A stretch of DNA of 64,000 nt. Source: Nocardia sp. NBC_01327 (GTDB taxonomy: Bacteria; Actinomycetota; Actinomycetes; Mycobacteriales; Mycobacteriaceae). A program made the translations under genes and the position numbers. The notes beneath the pieces are model-generated. The model did not search any database. It was not told the origin of the DNA and was given only the letters and a program-made list of their open reading frames with translations. Where the stretch lies: NCBI RefSeq assembly GCF_035958815.1, contig NZ_CP108383.1, positions 7,378,001 to 7,442,000 on the forward strand. The letters run 5' to 3'. This document shows, piece after piece, positions 61,935 to 64,000 of this stretch (its first letter is position 1; each line of letters opens with the position of its first letter).

Positions 61935-61981
61935 GGTGGGCACAGAGGGTTTCGAACCCCCGACCGCTGGTGTGTAAAACC
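61935..61981 (-). other. displaced tRNA-Val(TAC) 3' half, probable attachment site
   Basis: Read on the minus strand this fits positions 29-73 of a tRNA exactly: anticodon loop TTTACAC (anticodon TAC), stem ACCAG, variable CGGTC, T-arm GGGGG-TTCGAAA-CCCTC, acceptor strand TGTGCCC and discriminator A, then CC. The 5' side does not continue: only 3 of 5 anticodon-stem pairs form and there is no D-arm. This is the usual remnant of site-specific integration into a tRNA 3' end. Confidence 0.72.
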
Positions 61982-62731
61982 GCGCCAACCCGTCCGGCGG
62001 GTACTGCGCCGTCCGCCCTGACCAGGTCAGAGGCTTTTTCGTGTCCGTCTGGCATCGCCCTGTCCGGCCCGTATCGGCACGTATAGGAACACTGGAGGAA
62101 CACTGGAGGAACAGCATGTAGGGCCTCTGAGCTGGTCATAGGCCCCGCTGTCCTAGAACGTCCAACCCTGCACTTCGATGTAGCCCTGAGGACCGGAACG
62201 TTGAGCGCCTTGCACACGTCCGGAATCCTTGGCTTCAATATGTCTCCGGAAGTGTCTCCTCAGACACAACAGTGCCATTTCGCGCCAATGCGAGTGCGAT
62301 CACGAATGGGTCTCCTCCGCTTCGTTTGCCGCCTCCCTTGACTAGATCGGGGTGCGCTCGAAGAACATTGACCGTTGCACGCTGAATATCCTCGATCAGG
62401 GGGCAATGTCGCCGGGCGCCGTCGCGCGCGCCTTGCCGGTCACGACGGCAAGGCCGGCGGCACCACCACCACTTACGCCAAATCCAACGTCCAAGAGATT
62501 GCCGGCGCGCTCTCCGTCCTCACCGGAGAGCCCCATCCACTCGTCTCCGCAACGGCGAAGGGCCGCGAAATACCCACTTCCACACGATGATCGGGCCCCA
62601 AGCCACGAGGCCATGTCCTGCCGTGTTGGGGAGGACGCAGTCGCGTGCCCTCGCCACCGCGTCGCAGCCAGCCTGGACTGGGACCACGACCGAGGCCGAG
62701 GCGTAAGCCGGCAGACCCGAAGGAGCCGTTG
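61982..62731. other. gap with tandem repeat and gene debris
   Basis: About 750 bases without a convincing gene. An 11-base tandem repeat AGGAACACTGG occurs 2.6 times at 62085-62113. One frame around 62440-62590 reads GTTTTYAKSNVQEIAGALSV then LTGEPHPLVSATAKGREIP, which looks like a protein fragment, but it has no start and stops at 62590. The region is probably the border of a mobile element. Confidence 0.5.
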
Positions 62732-63496
62732 ATGACATCCGAGACTGACCACACAATTCCCGCTCGACAGCCGCGCCGCAACGGTGTTCGATGGAGCACA
62801 CCATCGCACCACCGGGAACCAGCACAGGCGCTGTTGCGCGGCAACCTTCACCATCACGGCGCAACCGCAGTGGGACAGGATGCCATCGTGGGATACGACT
62901 TCAACTGCCCCACATGCCAACACGACGACCAGGTACAGAAAGTGCCTGCCATCCGGGCATCGGGAACAACGACGTACTACGGATCCGACTACTACTCCGG
63001 GGTCGGCATCGGCACCGGTGGTCTCGTCCCCGTGTTCGGCTCCGCGACAGTTGAACGGACCCGCTCAACCAGGCTTGCGCAGTCGCTCGCACCGGAGCCA
63101 ACACAGCGCCGTTCTGGCAAGTTGGTCCTGCTCGGCCTCGTACTGTCGATACCCGCGCTGTTCGCTGTCTTGTTCTCCATTCTCGCGATCCGTGAGCCAG
63201 ATGGGGATGTCAGCTTACCGATGCTTATCCTCGTTGGCTTCGGATTCTCATTGACAGTCGCAGCACCTGCACTCTTGCTGTTCACAGCGGCTGCGCGTCG
63301 AACCCGTCGCAATAATCGAATTCTGCGTGGCCGCTATGCCGCTCGAAGTGTGTGGAGCGCTGGCTGCTACTGCCATCGGTGTGGCTACTGCTTCTGGCCG
63401 TACCCCGTCGCTCCCGGAGTTCCAGCGCGGCAACCGCTTTCTCCCGAGAACTTCCGTTGGATCGTCTGGAGCGTAGGCGGCTACGCCAACCTCTAA
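62732..63496 (+). CDS. zinc-ribbon membrane protein, hypothetical
   Basis: 254 residues from ATG 62732, which has AAGGAG at 6 bases. A GTG at 62888 (start of GYDFNCPTCQHDDQVQKV) is an alternative, since the first 50 residues look low in structure. A CPTC pair and a C-terminal CYCHRCGYCFWP pair make a split zinc ribbon; between them lie two hydrophobic helices (LVLLGLVLSIPALFAVLFSI; LILVGFGFSLTVAAPALLLF). Function unknown. Similar proteins occur singly in actinobacteria. Confidence 0.65.
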   Translation: MTSETDHTIPARQPRRNGVRWSTPSHHREPAQALLRGNLHHHGATAVGQDAIVGYDFNCPTCQHDDQVQKVPAIRASGTTTYYGSDYYSGVGIGTGGLVPVFGSATVERTRSTRLAQSLAPEPTQRRSGKLVLLGLVLSIPALFAVLFSILAIREPDGDVSLPMLILVGFGFSLTVAAPALLLFTAAARRTRRNNRILRGRYAARSVWSAGCYCHRCGYCFWPYPVAPGVPARQPLSPENFRWIVWSVGGYANL

Positions 63497-63914
63497 CGGC
63501 ATTGGGAGATCCAGGCCGCACGACCGTGCCGGGTACGTCTGACAACATCGTGCACTCTCATTGAATCCCACGACTTTGGAATAGGTGCGCCGAAATTTCG
63601 GCGGCCCTATCCCTCCGTCACGAACGCCTGGCCAACAATTCGCAGCACCGAGCAGTGGCACAAACTAGGCGACATTAGTTAGATCTGCGTGGCGTTGTAA
63701 TCCCTCGGGTCGCCTGAGTAGCGATCTCCCCGAGGTCACATGCGTTGCACATGGTGAGAGTTTGACCGCAGGCTCGGCCTCTCTCCGATACCACTCCGCG
63801 GCAGACCGTACTTTCATTTCTTCTGCTCAGAATGCTCGATCCTTCTTCGCCGTGACGGAATTCCCTCCGTCGCGGCGTTTGTCGTTTCTCGACCCAGTGG
63901 AAGGCGATCCCGCT
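63497..63914. other. gap with a hairpin
   Basis: No gene is convincing. At 63850-63875 an imperfect hairpin (CCG.GACGGA / TCCGTC.CGG) is followed by CGTTTGTCGTTTCTC, a possible terminator on the plus strand. The remainder shows no recognisable site. Confidence 0.4.
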
Positions 63915-64000
63915 ATGCCCGCACCTACTTCGCCGGCGCCGTCGTGCGCGGTGTGTCATTCCGTCGTTTCCGGTCGGCGACCGGAAACCTTAGATGCCGA
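63915..64000 (+). CDS. possible start of a CDS running off the window
   Basis: From ATG 63915 the frame stays open to the window end: PAPTSPAPSCAVCHSVVSGR, then RPETLDA. A CAVC pair could be a zinc site. Too short to identify, and no clear ribosome binding site precedes it. Confidence 0.3.
   Translation, partial: MPAPTSPAPSCAVCHSVVSGRRPETLDA
63966..63988. repeat. perfect 23-base palindrome
   Basis: GTTTCCGGTCG and CGACCGGAAAC are exact inverted copies around a single G. It lies within the possible partial CDS at the window end; operator or recombination site are both possible. Confidence 0.5.

Noticed and set aside
62085..62113. 11-base tandem repeat as a CRISPR-like or iteron array
   Set aside because: Only 2.6 uninterrupted copies, too short and without spacers; kept only as a note in the gap description.
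62352..62732. 126-codon ORF upstream of the zinc-ribbon membrane protein
   Set aside because: Composition is Pro/Ser/Arg-rich noise; a neighbouring frame in the same region looks more protein-like.
1..64000. CRISPR arrays, rRNA operons, complete tRNA genes
   Set aside because: No regularly spaced repeats, no rRNA-like sequence and no full cloverleaf were seen on either strand.

Overview
The window is high-GC (roughly two-thirds GC), densely coded actinobacterial DNA. TetR, MarR, AraC and XRE regulators alternate with flavin monooxygenases, DHA2 drug exporters, secreted esterase-like proteins and acyl-CoA/thiolase genes. Two sequences fit the KstR operator pattern TnnAACnnGTTnnA with one mismatch each. 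All this fits a mycolic-acid actinomycete such as Nocardia or Rhodococcus, with Nocardia most likely. That is an inference, because no rRNA or other marker gene is present.

Layout. (1) 1-4150: regulator/transporter and regulator/esterase pairs, plus the C-terminal remnant of an FAD oxidoreductase. (2) 4386-9414: a compact aromatic-compound cluster (MarR repressor, type I extradiol dioxygenase, styrene-monooxygenase-like FAD enzyme, HsaA-type flavin monooxygenase, thioesterase). (3) 9415-18039: long-form GAPDH, XRE-cupin regulator with divergent thioredoxin-reductase-like enzyme, DHA2 exporter, a nickel/cobalt permease behind a cobalamin riboswitch, and a GlxA-type regulator coupled to a hydrolase. 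(4) 18342-27576: a secreted-protein block containing two tandem paralogous hydrolases, a beta-helix protein, a PheA/TfdB-type monooxygenase and a beta-lactamase-fold lipoprotein. (5) 27733-37415: Ltp-type thiolase with its DUF35 partner, a GTPase-dead EF-G-like protein, a PadR/DUF1048 operon, a DHA2 exporter with TetR, a secreted papain-like protease, and a monooxygenase with TetR.

(6) 37497-61981 is an accessory island. It opens with an intact IS3-family element next to a decayed IS5-family transposase. It then carries a two-gene Druantia-like module (about 1018 and 1756 aa), a Shedu (DUF4263) gene, a chimeric DUF4928-DUF4263 gene that has lost the Shedu catalytic glutamate, a DUF4928 gene, a cytosine-5 methyltransferase, a Vsr endonuclease, and four co-directional genes (unknown, ParB-like, SNF2-like helicase, DUF3883 nuclease-like). 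It ends in a frameshifted serine recombinase fused to a hydrolase fragment and a displaced tRNA-Val 3' half that looks like an attachment site. The least familiar system is the methylase-Vsr-unknown-ParB-SNF2-DUF3883 cluster (53587-60564). (7) 61982-64000 is probably the end of another mobile element and holds one zinc-ribbon membrane protein.

All functions are read from sequence motifs and family memory; no database search was possible. Start codons were moved from the longest open frame where a ribosome binding site or a divergent neighbour argued for it.
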